Shown: positions 34,227 through 45,900 of the stretch, one piece after another
Layout of the letters: the number at the start of each line of letters is the position of its first letter
Position numbering within the stretch: position 1 is the first letter of the stretch
Program-made: the position numbers and the translations under genes
Notes under the pieces: model-generated
Told to the model about the DNA's origin: nothing
Databases searched by the model: none
Seen by the model: the letters and a program-made list of their open reading frames with translations, nothing else
Assembly: GCF_051014685.1 (NCBI RefSeq)
Contig: NW_027478439.1
Span: forward strand, 1,116,001 to 1,180,000
Direction: 5' to 3'
DNA: 64,000 nucleotides
Source: Ptiloglossa arizonensis
Lineage: Eukaryota; Arthropoda; Insecta; Hymenoptera; Colletidae

Positions 34227-36600
34227 ATTTTTTACCTAGGCCATTCTGGTTACGCGTTTGGAGCAGCAGAATTGCGAAAAATTTGTTGCGTTCTCAACCA
34301 TTTCTTAGCTTCAAACTCCCATACCTCGCGAACGGAATGACCAAACCCAAAAATTCCTGCTGCGTCTGAAAGTAGAAACTCGTACGATTACAACGGTATG
34401 TGTATTGTTTCCCTAGGCCATTCTGGTTAAGCGTTTGGAGCAGCAGAAGTGCGAAAAATTTGTTGTCTTCTCAACCATTTCTTAGCTTCAAACGCCCATA
34501 TCAGGCAAACGGATTGACCAAACCCAAATATTCCCGTTGCGTCTGAAAGTAGAAACTCGCCCGATTACAACGGTATGTGTGTTTTTTCCCTAGGCCATTC
34601 TGGTTAAGCGATTGGAGCAGCAGAAGTGCGAAAAATTTGTTGCCTTCTCAATCATTTCTTAGCTTCAGACTTCCATATCTCGCGAACGGATTGACTAAAC
34701 CCAAAAATTCCTGTTGAGTCTGAAAGTAGAAACTCGCCCGATTACAACGGTATGGGTATTTTTTCCCTAGGCCATTCTGGTTATGCGTTTGGAGCAGCAA
34801 AAGTGCCAAAAATTTGTTGTCTTCTCAACCATTTCATAGCTTCAAACTCCCATATCTCGCGCACGGATTGACCAAACCCAAAAATTCCTGTTGCGTCTGA
34901 TAGTAGAAACTCGCCCGATTACAACGGTATGGTTATTCTTCCCTAGGCCATTCCGGTTAAGCGTTTGGAGCAGCAGAAGTGCGAATAATTGGTTGTCTTC
35001 TCAACCATTTCTTAGCTTCAAACTCCCATATCTCGCGAACGGATTGACCAAATCCAAAAATTGCTGTTGCGTCTGAAATAGAATCTCGCCCGATTACAAC
35101 GGTATGTGTATTTTTTCCCTGCGCCATTCTGGTTAAGCGTTTGGAGCAGCAGAAGTGCGAAATATTTGTTGTGTTCTCAACCATTTCTTAGCTTCAAACT
35201 CCCATCTCAAGCGAACGGATTGACCAAACCCAAATATTCCTGTTGCGTCTGAAAGTAGAAACTCGCCCGATTACAACGGTATGGGTATTTTTTCCCTAGG
35301 GATTACAACGGTATGGGTATTTTTTCCCTAGGCCATTCTGGTTATGCGTTTGGAGCAGCAAAAGTGCCAAAAATTTGTTGTCTTCTCAACCATTTCATAG
35401 CTTCAAACTCCCATATCTCGCGAACGGATTGACCAAACACAAAAATTCCTGCTGCGCCTGAAAGTAGAAACTCGCCCGATTACAATGGTATGTGTATTTT
35501 TTCACTAGGCCTTTCTGGTCACGCGTTTGGAGCAGCAGAAGTGCGTAAAATTTGTTGTCTTCTCAACCATTTCTTAGCTTCAAACTCCCATATCTCGCGA
35601 ACGGATTGACCAAACCCAAAAATTGCTGTTGCGTCTGAAATAGAAACTCGCCCGATTACAACGGTATGTGTATTTTTTACCTAGGCCATTCTGGTTACGC
35701 GTTTGGAGCAGCAGAATTGCGAAAAATTTGTTGCGTTCTCAACCATTTCTTAGCTTCAAACTCCCATACCTCGCGAACGGAATGACCAAACCCAAAAATT
35801 CCTGCTGCGTCTGAAAGTAGAAACTCGTACGATTACAACGGTATGTGTATTGTTTCCCTAGGCCATTCTGGTTAAGCGTTTGGAGCAGCAGAAGTGCGAA
35901 AAATTTGTTGTCTTCTCAACCATTTCTTAGCTTCAAACGCCCATATCAGGCAAACGGATTGACCAAACCCAAATATTCCCGTTGCGTCTGAAAGTAGAAA
36001 CTCGCCCGATTACAACGGTATGTGTGTTTTTTCCCTAGGCCATTCTGGTTAAGCGATTGGAGCAGCAGAAGTGCGAAAAATTTGTTGCCTTCTCAATCAT
36101 TTCTTAGCTTCAGACTTCCATATCTCGCGAACGGATTGACTAAACCCAAAAATTCCTGTTGAGTCTGAAAGTAGAAACTCGCCCGATTACAACGGTATGG
36201 GTATTTTTTCCCTAGGCCATTCTGGTTATGCGTTTGGAGCAGCAAAAGTGCCAAAAATTTGTTGTCTTCTCAACCATTTCATAGCTTCAAACTCCCATAT
36301 CTCGCGCACGGATTGACCAAACCCAAAAATTCCTGTTGCGTCTGATAGTAGAAACTCGCCCGATTACAACGGTATGGTTATTCTTCCCTAGGCCATTCCG
36401 GTTAAGCGTTTGGAGCAGCAGAAGTGCGAATAATTGGTTGTCTTCTCAACCATTTCTTAGCTTCAAACTCCCATATCTCGCGAACGGATTGACCAAATCC
36501 AAAAATTGCTGTTGCGTCTGAAATAGAATCTCGCCCGATTACAACGGTATGTGTATTTTTTCCCTGCGCCATTCTGGTTATGCGTTTGGAGCAGCAGAAG
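33120..36600 (+). repeat. Eight-monomer higher-order repeat, two full copies and a partial third
   Basis: The GGTATGTGTGTTTTTTCCC mark recurs at about 33,159, 34,573 and 36,018, and the CGCGCACGG with TGATAGTAG unit at about 33,446, 34,860 and 36,305. The first step is 1,414 bp. The second is 1,445 bp because of a 32-bp duplication at 35,269-35,332. The unit edge is well shown by CATATCAGGCAAACGG with ATTCCCGTTG at about 34,497 and 35,942. Several 176-bp units (GGTTATTCTTCCC, GTCTGAAATAGAA) make the period slightly less than 8 x 177. Confidence 0.9.
35269..35332 (+). repeat. 32-bp direct duplication inside one monomer
   Basis: Bases 35269-35300 and 35301-35332 are identical and adjacent, running from GATTACAACGGTATGGG to TTTTTTCCCTAGG. 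The corresponding places in the sister 8-monomer copy (about 33,857-33,890) and in the 27-kb relative (about 27,160) have a single copy. The event therefore followed the 8-unit duplication. It lengthens one unit by 32 bp and puts two T-tract/CCTAGG elements side by side. Confidence 0.95.
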
Positions 36601-37028
36601 TGCGAAAAATTGGTTGTCTTCTCAACCATTTCTTAGCTTCAAACGCCCATATCAGGCAAACGGATTGACCAAACCCAAATATTCCTGTTGCGTCTGAAAG
36701 TAGAAACTCGCCCGATTACAACGGTATGGTTGTTCTTCCCTAGGCCATTCCGGTTAAGCGTTTGGAGCAGCAGAAGTGCGAAAAATTTGTTGCCTTCTCA
36801 ACCATTTCTTAGCTTCAAACTCCCATATCTCGCGAACGGATTGACCAAACCCAAAAATTGCTGTTGCGTCTGAAACAGAAACTCGCCCGATTACAACGGT
36901 ATGTGTATTTTTTCCCTGCGCCATTCTGGTTAAGCGTTTGGAGCAGCAGAAGTGCGAAAAATTTGTTGCCTTCTCAACCATTTCTTAGCTTCAAACTCCT
37001 ATATCTCGCGAACGGATTGACTAAACCC

Positions 37029-39679
37029 AAAAATTCCTGTTGCGTCTGAAAGTAGAAACTCGCCCGATTACAACGGTATGTGTATTTTTTCCCTAGGCCA
37101 TTCTGGTTATGCGTTTGGAGCAGCAGAAGTGCGAAAAATTGGTTGTCTTCTCAACCATTTCTTAGCTTCAGACTCCCATATCTCGCGAACGGATTGACTA
37201 AACCCAAAAGTTCCTGTTGAGTCTGAAAGTAGAAACTCGCCCGATTACAACGGTATGGTTGTTCTTCCCTAGGCCATTCCGGTTAAGCGTTTGGAGCAGC
37301 AGAAGTGCGAAAAATTTGTTGCCTTCTCAACCATTTCTTAGCTTCAAACTCCTATATCTCGCGAACGGATTGACCAAACCCAAAAATTCCTGCTGCGTCT
37401 GAAATTAGAAACTCATACGATTACTACGGTATGTGTATTGTTTCCATAGGCCATTCTGGTTAAGCGTTTGCAGCAGCAGTAGTGCGAAAAATTTGTTGTC
37501 TTCTCAACCATTTCTTAGTTTCAAACTCCCATATCTCGCGAACGGATTGGCCAGATCCAAAAATTCCTGTCGCGTCAGAATCTACAAACTCGCCCGATTA
37601 CAACGGCATGTGTATTTTTGCCCTAGGCCATTCTGGTCACGCGTTTGGGGCAGCAGAAGTGCGTAAAATATGTTGCCTTCGCAACCATTTCTTAGCTTCG
37701 AACTCCCATATCTCGCGAACGGATTGACCAAACACAAAAATTCCTGCTGCGCCTGAAAGTAGAAACTCGCCCGATTACAATGGTATGTGTATTGTTTCCC
37801 TAGGCCATTCTGGTTAAGCGTTTGGAGCAGCAGAAGGGCGAAAAGTTTGTTGCCTTCTCAACCATTTCTTAGCTTGAAACTCCCATATCTCGCGCACGGA
37901 TTGACCAAACCCAAAAATTCCTGTTGCGTCTGATAGTAGAAACTCGCCCGATTACAACGGTATGGTTATTCTTCCCTAGGCCATTCCGGTTAAGCGTTTG
38001 GAGCAGCAGAAGTGCGAATAATTGGTTGTCTTCTCAACCATTTCTTAGCTTCAAACTCCCATATCAAGCGAACGGATTGACCAAACCCAAAAATTCCTGT
38101 TGCGTCTGAAAGTAGAAACTCGCCCGATTACAATGGTATGTGTATATTTTCCTTAGGCCATTCCGGTTAAGCGTTTGGAGCAGCAGAAGTGCGAAAAATT
38201 GGTTGTCTTCTCAACCATTTCTTAGCTTCAAACTCCTATATCTCGCGAACGGATTAACAAAACCCAAAAAGTCCTGTTGCGTCTGAAAGTAGAAACTCGC
38301 CCGATTACAACGGTATGTGTATTTTTTCCCTAGGCCATTCTGGTTAAGCGATTGGTGCAGCAGAAGTGCGTAAAAGTTGTTGTCTTCTCAACCATTTCTT
38401 AGCTTCAAACTCCCATATCTCGCGAACGGATTGACTAAACCCAAAAATTCCTATTGAGTCTGAAAGTAGAAACTCGCCCGATTACAACGGTATGTGTATT
38501 TTTTACATAGGCCTTTCTGGTCACGCGTTTGGAGCAGCAGAAGTGCGTAAAATTTGTGGTCTTCTCATCCATTTCTTAGCTTCAAACGCCCATATCTGGC
38601 GAACGGATTGACCAAACCCATATATTCCTGTTGCGTCTGAAAGTAGAAACTCGCCAGATTACAACGGTATGTGTGTTTTTTCCCTAGGCCATTCTGGTTA
38701 AGCGAATGGAGCAGCAGAAGTGCAAAAAATTTGTTGCCTTCTCAACAATTTCTTAGCTTCAGACTCCCATATCTCGCGAACGGATTGACTAAACCCAAAA
38801 ATTCCTGTTGAGTCTGAAAGTAGAATCTCGCCCGCTTACAACGGTATGGTTATTCTTCCCTAGGCCATTCCGGTTAAGCGCTTGGAGCAGCAGAAGTGCG
38901 AAGAATTGGTTGTCTTCTCAACCATTTCTTAGATTCAAACTCCTATATCGCGCGTACGGATTGACCAAACCCCAAAATTCCTGCTGCGTCTGAGATTAGA
39001 AACTCATACGGTTACTACGGTATGTGTATTTTTTCCCTAGGCCATTCTGGTTAAGCGTTTGGAGCAGCAGAAGTGCGTAAAATTTGTTGTCTTCTCAACC
39101 ATTTCATAGCTTCAAACTCCCATATCTCGCGAATGGATTGACCAAACCCGAATATTCCTGTTGCGTTTGAAAGCAGAAACTCGCCCGATTACAACGGTAT
39201 GTGTATTTTTTCCCAAGGCCATCCTGGTTAAGCGTTTGGAGCAGCAGAAGTGCGTAAAATTTGTGGTCTTCTCAACGATTTCTCAGCTTCAAACGACCAT
39301 ATCTGGCGAACGGATTGACCAAACCCAAATATTCCTGTTGCGTCTGAAAGTAGAAACTCGCCCGATTACAACGGTATGTGTATTTTTTCCCTAGGCCTTT
39401 CAGGACACGCGTTTGGAGCAGCAGAAGTGCGCAAAATTTGTTGCCTTCTCAACCATTTCTTAGCTTGAAACTCCCATATCTCGCGCACGGATTGACCAAA
39501 CCCAAAAATTCCTTTTGTGTCTGATAGTAGAAACTCGCCCGATTACAACGGTATGGTTATTCTTCCCTAGGCCATTCCGGTTAAGCGTTTGGAGCAGCAG
39601 AAGTGCGAAACATTGGTTGTCTTCTCAACCATTTCTTAGCTTCAAAGTCCTATATCTCGCGAACGGATTAACAAAACCC
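37029..39679 (+). repeat. Fifteen-monomer higher-order repeat, copy 1 (2,651 bp)
   Basis: Shared marks with copy 2 include GTTATGCGTTTGGAGC with GAAAAATTGG, CCCAAAAGTTCC, GGTTGTTCTTCCC, GTATTGTTTCCATAGG with GTTTGCAGCAGCAGTAG, GGCCAGATCC with CTGTCGCGTCAG, and TATATCGCGCGTACGG. The offset is 2,651 bp up to about 38,190 and 2,297 bp from about 38,524 on. This copy thus holds two monomers (about 38,190-38,543) that the second lacks. Confidence 0.9.
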
Positions 39680-41942
39680 AAAAATTCCTGTTGCGTCTGA
39701 AAGTAGAAACTCGCCCGATTACAACGGTATGTGTATTTTTTCCCTAGGCCATTCTGGTTATGCGTTTGGAGCAGCAGAAGTGCGAAAAATTGGTTGTCTT
39801 CTCAACCATTTCTTAGCTTCAGACTCCCATATCTCGCGAACGGATTGACTAAACCCAAAAGTTCCTGTTGAGTCTGAAAGTAGAAACTCGCCCGATTACA
39901 ACGGTATGGTTGTTCTTCCCTAGGCCATTCCGGTTAAGCGTTTGGAGCAGCAGAAGTGCGAAAAATTTGTTGCCTTCTCAACCATTTCTTAGCTTCAAAC
40001 TCCTATATCTCGCGAACGGATTGACCAAACCCAAAAATTCCTGCTGCGTCTGAAATTAGAAACTCATACGATTACTACGGTATGTGTATTGTTTCCATAG
40101 GCCATTCTGGTTAAGCGTTTGCAGCAGCAGTAGTGCGAAAAATTTGTTGTCTTCTCAACCATTTCTTAGTTTCAAACTCCCATATCTCGCGAACGGATTG
40201 GCCAGATCCAAAAATTCCTGTCGCGTCAGAAACTACAAACTCGCCCGATTACAACGGCATGTGTATTTTTGCCCTAGGCCATTCTGGTCACGCGTTTGGG
40301 GCAGCAGAAGTGCGTAAAATATGTTGCCTTCTCAACCATTTCTTAGCTTCAAACTCCCATATCTCGCGAACGGATTGACCAAACACAAAAATTCCTGCTG
40401 CGCCTGAAAGTAGAAACTCGCCCGATTACAATGGTATGTGTATTGTTTCCCTAGGCCATTCTGGTTAAGCGTTTGGAGCAGCAGAAGGGCGAAAAGTTTG
40501 TTGCCTTCTCAACCATTTCTTAGCTTGAAACTCCCATATCTCGCGCACGGATTGACCAAACCCAAAAATTCCTGTTGCGTCTGATAGTAGAAACTCGCCC
40601 GATTACAACGGTATGGTTATTCTTCCCTAGGCCATTCCGGTTAAGCGTTTGGAGCAGCAGAAGTGCGAATAATTGGTTGTCTTCTCAACCATTTCTTAGC
40701 TTCAAACTCCCATATCAAGCGAACGGATTGACCAAACCCAAAAATTCCTGTTGCGTCTGAAAGTAGAAACTCGCCCGATTACAATGGTATGTGTATATTT
40801 TCCTTAGGCCATTCCGGTTAAGCGTTTGGAGCAGCAGAAGTGCGTAAAATTTGTGGTCTTCTCATCCATTTCTTAGCTTCAAACGCCCATATCTGGCGAA
40901 CGGATTGACCAAACCCATATATTCCTGTTGCGTCTGAATGTAGAAACTCGCCAGATTACAACGGTATGTGTGTTTTTTCCCTAGGCCATTCTGGTTAAGC
41001 GATTGGAGCAGCAGAAGTGCAAAAAATTTGTTGCCTTCTCAACAATTTCTTAGCTTCAGACTCCCATATCTCGCGAACGGATTGACTAAACCCAAAAATT
41101 CCTGTTGAGTCTGAAAGTAGAAACTCGCCCGATTACAACGGTATGGTTATTCTTCCCTAGGCCATTCCGGTTAAGCGCTTGGAGCAGCAGAAGTGCGAAG
41201 AATTGGTTGTCTTCTCAACCATTTCTTAGATTCAAACTCCTATATCGCGCGTACGGATTGACCAAACCCCAAAATTCCTGCTGCGTCTGAGATTAGAAAC
41301 TCATACGGTTACTACGGTATGTGTATTTTTTCCCTAGGCCATTCTGGTTAAGCGTTTGGAGCAGCAGAAGTGCGTAAGATTTGTTGTCTTCTCAACCATT
41401 TCATAGCTTCAAACTCCCATATCTCGCGAATGGATTGACCAAACTCGAATATTCCTGTTGCGTTTGAAAGCAGAAACTCGCCCGATTACAACGGTATGTG
41501 TATTTTTTCCCTAGGCCATCCTGGTTAAGCGTTTGGAGCAGCAGAAGTGCGTAAAATTTGTGGTCTTCTCAACGATTTCTCAGCTTCAAACGACCATATC
41601 TGGCGAACGGATTGACCAAACCCAAATATTCCTGTTGCGTCTGAAAGTAGAAACTCGCCCGATTACAACGGTATGTGTATTTTTTCCCTAGGCCTTTCAG
41701 GACACGCGTTTGGAGCAGCAGAAGTGCGCAAAATTTGTTGCCTTCTCAACCATTTCTTAGATTGAAACTCCCATATCTCGCGCACGGATTGACCAAACCC
41801 AAAAATTCCTGTTGTGTCTGATAGTAGAAACTCGCCCGATTACAACGGTATGGTTATTCTTCCCTAGGCGATTCCGGTTAAGCGTTTGGAGCAGCAGAAG
41901 TGCGAATAATTGGTTGTCTTCTCAACCATTTCTTAGCTTCAA
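39680..41942 (+). repeat. Fifteen-monomer higher-order repeat, copy 2 (two monomers missing)
   Basis: This follows copy 1 until about 40,840, then jumps to the equivalent of 38,543. The 354-bp shortfall is exactly two monomers. The join lies in GCGTTTGGAGCAGCAGAAG, which both flanks share, so in-register unequal exchange explains it. Substitutions between copies are few, for example AATCTACAAAC against AACTACAAAC near 40,230, TGAATGTAG near 40,936 and AACTCGAATATTCC near 41,443. Confidence 0.88.
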
Positions 41943-42606
41943 ACTCCCATATCTCACGAACGGATTGACCAAACCCAAAAATTGCAGTTGCGTCTGAAAT
42001 AGAAACTCGCCCGATTACAACGGTATGTGTGTTTTTTTCCTAGGCCATTCTGGTTAAGCGTTTGCAGCAGCAGAAGTGCGAAAAATTTGTTGTGTTCTCA
42101 ACCATTTCTTAGCTTCAAACTCCCATATCAAGCGAACGGATTGACCAAACCCAAAAATTCCTGTTGCGTCTGAAAGTAGAAACTCGCCCGATTACAATGG
42201 TATGTGTATATTTTCCTTAGGCCATTCCGGTTAAGCGTTAGGAGCAGCAGAAGTGCGAAAAATTGGTTGTCTTCTCAACCATTTCTTAGCTTCAAACTCC
42301 CATATCTCGCGAACGGATTGACTAAACCCAAAAATTCCTGTTGAGTCTGAATGTAGAAACTCGCCCGATTACAACGGTATGGTTATTTTTCCCTCGCCCA
42401 TTCCGGTTAAGCGTTTGGAGCAGCAGAAGTGCGAAAAATTGGTTGTCTTCTCAACCATTTCATAGCTTCAAACTCCCATATCTCTCGAATGGATTGACCA
42501 AACCCAAATATTCCTGTTGCGTCTGAAAGTAGAAACTCGCCCGATTACAACGGTATGTGTATTTTTTCCCTAGGCCATCCTGGTTAAGCGTTTGGAGCAG
42601 CAGAAG

Positions 42607-42960
42607 TGCGTAAAATTTGTGGTCTTCTCATCCATTTCTTAGCTTCAAACGCCCATATCTGGCGAACGGATTGACCAAACCCAAATATTCCTGTTGCGTC
42701 TGAAAGTAGAAACTCGCCAGATTACAACGGTATGTGTGTTTTTTCCCTAGGCCATTCTGGTTAAGCGATTGGAGCAGCAGAAGTGCGTAAAATTTGTGGT
42801 CTTCTCATCCATTTCTTAGCTTCAAACGCCCATATCTGGCGAACGGATTGACCAAACCCAAATATTCCTGTTGCGTCTGAAAGTAGAAACTCGCCAGATT
42901 ACAACGGTTTGTGTGTTTTTTCCCTAGGCCATTCTGGTTAAGCGATTGGAGCAGCAGAAG
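42607..42960 (+). repeat. Pair of adjacent near-identical monomers
   Basis: Two successive 177-bp stretches carry the same marks: GCGTAAAATTTGTGGTC, TTCTCATCCATTTC, AACGCCCATATCTGGCG, AAATATTCC and CTCGCCAGATTACAACGG. The main difference seen is GGTATGTGTG against GGTTTGTGTG. A similar pair of the same type lies at about 45,785-46,140. Neighbours elsewhere in the array usually differ more than this, so these are recent single-unit duplications. Confidence 0.85.
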
Positions 42961-45900
42961 TGCGAAAAATTTGTTGTCTTCTCAACCATTTCTTAGCTTC
43001 AAACTCCTATATCTCGCGAACGGATTGACCAAACCCAAAAATTCCTGCTGCGTCTGAAATTAGAAACTCATACGATTACTACGGAATGTGTATTTTTTCC
43101 CTAGGCCATTCTGGTTAAGCGTTTGGAGCAGCATAAGTGCGTAAAATTTGTTGTCTTCTCAACCATTTCTTAGCTTCAAACTCCAATATCTCGCGAACAG
43201 ATTGACCAAACCCAAAAATTCCTGTTGCGTCTGACAGTAGAAACTCGCCCGATTACAACGGTATGTGTATTTTTTCTCTAGGCCATTCTGGTTAAGCGTT
43301 TGGAGCAGCCGAAGTGCGAAAAATTTGTTGTGCTCTCAACCATTTCTTAGCTTCAAACTCCCATATCTCGGAGAATGGATTGGCCAATCCCAAAAATTCC
43401 TGTTGCGTCTGAAAGTAGAAACTCGCCCGAATACAACGCTATGTGTATTTTTTCCCTAGGCCATTCTGGTTAAGCGGTTGGAGCAGCAGAAGTGCGAAAA
43501 ATTTGTTGTCTTCTCAACCATTTCTTATTTTCAAACTCCCATATCTCGCGAACGCATTGTCCAAACCCAAAAATTCCTGCTGCGTCTGAAAGTAGAAACT
43601 CGCCCGATTACAACGGCATGCGTATTTTTTCCCTAGGCCATTCTGGTTAAGCAATTGGAGCTGCAGAATTGCGAAAAATTTGTTGTCTTCTCAACCATTT
43701 CTTAGCTTCAGACTCCCATATCTCGCGAACGGATTGACTAAACCCAAAAATTCCTGTTGAGTCTGAAAGTAGAAACTCGCCCGATTATAACGGTATGGTT
43801 ATTTTTTCCTAGGCCATTCCGGTTAAGCGATTGGAGCAGCAGAAGTGCGAATAATTGGTTGTCTTCTCAACCATTTCTTAGCTTCAGACTCCCATATCTC
43901 GCGAACGCATAGTCCAAACCCAAAAATTCCTGCTGCGTCTGAAAGTAGAAACTCGCCCGATTACAACGGCATGCGTATTTTTTCCCTAGGCCATTCTGGT
44001 TGAGCAATTGGAGCTGCAGAATTGCGAAAAATTTGTTGTCTTCTCAACCATTTCTTAGCTTCAAACTCCCATATCTCGCGAACGGATTGACTAAACCCAA
44101 AAATTCCTGTTGAGTCTGAAAGTAGAAACTCGCCCGATTATAACGGTATGGTTATTTTTCCCTCGCCCATTCCGGTTAAGCGTTTGGAGCAGCAGAAGTG
44201 CGTAAAATTTGTGGTCTTCTCATCCATTTCTTAGCTTCAAACGCCCATATCTGGCGAACGGATTGACCAAACCCAAATATTCCTGTTGCGTCTGAAAGTA
44301 GGAACTCGCCAGATTACAACGGTATGTGTGTCTTTTCCCTAGGCCAATCTGGTTAAGCGATTGGAGCAGCAGAAGTGCAAAAAATTTGTTGCCTTCTCAA
44401 CAATTTCTTAGCTTCAGACTCCCATATCTCGCGAACGGATTGACTAAACCCAAAAATTCCTGTTGAGTCTGAAAGTAGAAACTCGCCCGGTTACAACGGT
44501 ATGGTTATTCTTCCCTAGGCCATTCCGGTTAAGCGTTTGGAGCAGCAGAAGTGCGAAAAATTGGTTGTCTTCTCAACCATTTCTTAGATTCAAACTCCTA
44601 TATCGCGCGTACGGATTGACCAAACCCTAAAATTCCTGCTGCGTCTGAGATTAGAAACTCATACGGTTACTACGGTATGTGTACTTTTTCCCTAGGCCAT
44701 TCTGGTTAAGCGTTTGGAGCAGCAGAAGTGCGTAAAATTTGTTGTCTTCTCATCCATTTCATAGCTTCAAACTCCCATATCTCGCGAATGGATTGACCAA
44801 ACCCAAATATTCCTGTTGCGTTTGAAAGCAGAAACTCGCCCGATTACAACGGTATGTGTATTTTTTCCCTAGGCCATCCTGGTTAAGCGTTTGGAGCAGC
44901 AGAAGTGCGTAAAATTTGTGGTCTTCTCAAACATTTCTTAGCTTCAAACGCCCATATCTGGCGAACAGATTGACCAAACCCAAATATTCATGTTGCGTTT
45001 GAAAGTAGAAACTCGCCCGATTATAACGGTATGTGTATTTTTTCCCAAGGCCATTCTGGTTAAGCGTTTGGAGCAGCAGAAGTGCGAAAAATTTGTTGCC
45101 ATCTCAACCATATCTCAGCTTCAAACTCCCATATCTCGCGAACGGATTGATCAAACCCAAAAATTCCTGTTGCGTCTGACAGTAGAAACTCGCCCGATTA
45201 CAACGGTATGTGTATTTTTTCCCTAGGCCTTTCTGGTCACGCGTTTGGAGCAGCAGAAGTGCGCAAAATTTGTTGCCTTCTCAACCATTTCTTAGCTTCA
45301 AACTCCTATATCTCGCGAACGGATTGACCAAACCCAAAAATTCCTGCTGCGTCTGAAATTAGAAACTCTTACGATTACTACGGAATGTGTATTTTTTCCC
45401 TAGGCCATTCTGGTTAAGCGTTTGGAGCAGCAGAAGTGCGAAAAATTTGTTGCATTCTCAACCATTTCTTCCCTTCAGACTCCCATATCTCGCGAACGGA
45501 TTGACTAAACCCAAATATTCCTGTTGCATCTGATAGTAGAAACTCGCCCGATTACAACGGTATGTGTATTTTTTTCCTGGGCCATTCTGGTTAAGCGATT
45601 GGAGCAGCACAAGTGCGAAAAATTTGTTGCCTACTCAACCATTTCTTAGATTCAGACTCCCATATCTCGCGAACGGATTGACTAAACCCAAAAATTCCTG
45701 TTGAGTCTGAATGTAGAAACTCGCCCGATTACAACGGTATGTGTATTTTTTCCCTAGGCCATCCTGGTTAAGCGTTTGGAGCAGCAGAAGTGCGTAAAAT
45801 TTGTGGTCTTCTCATCCATTTCTTAGCTTCAAACGCCCATATCTGGCGAACGGATTGACCAAACCCAAATATTCCTGTTGCGTCTGAAAGCAGAAACACG

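Noticed and set aside
37482..37727. 77- to 81-codon frames duplicated at 40,084-40,378
   Set aside because: Their duplication is explained by the 15-monomer repeat. Overlapping frames of similar length exist in the same DNA, as expected for non-coding repeat.
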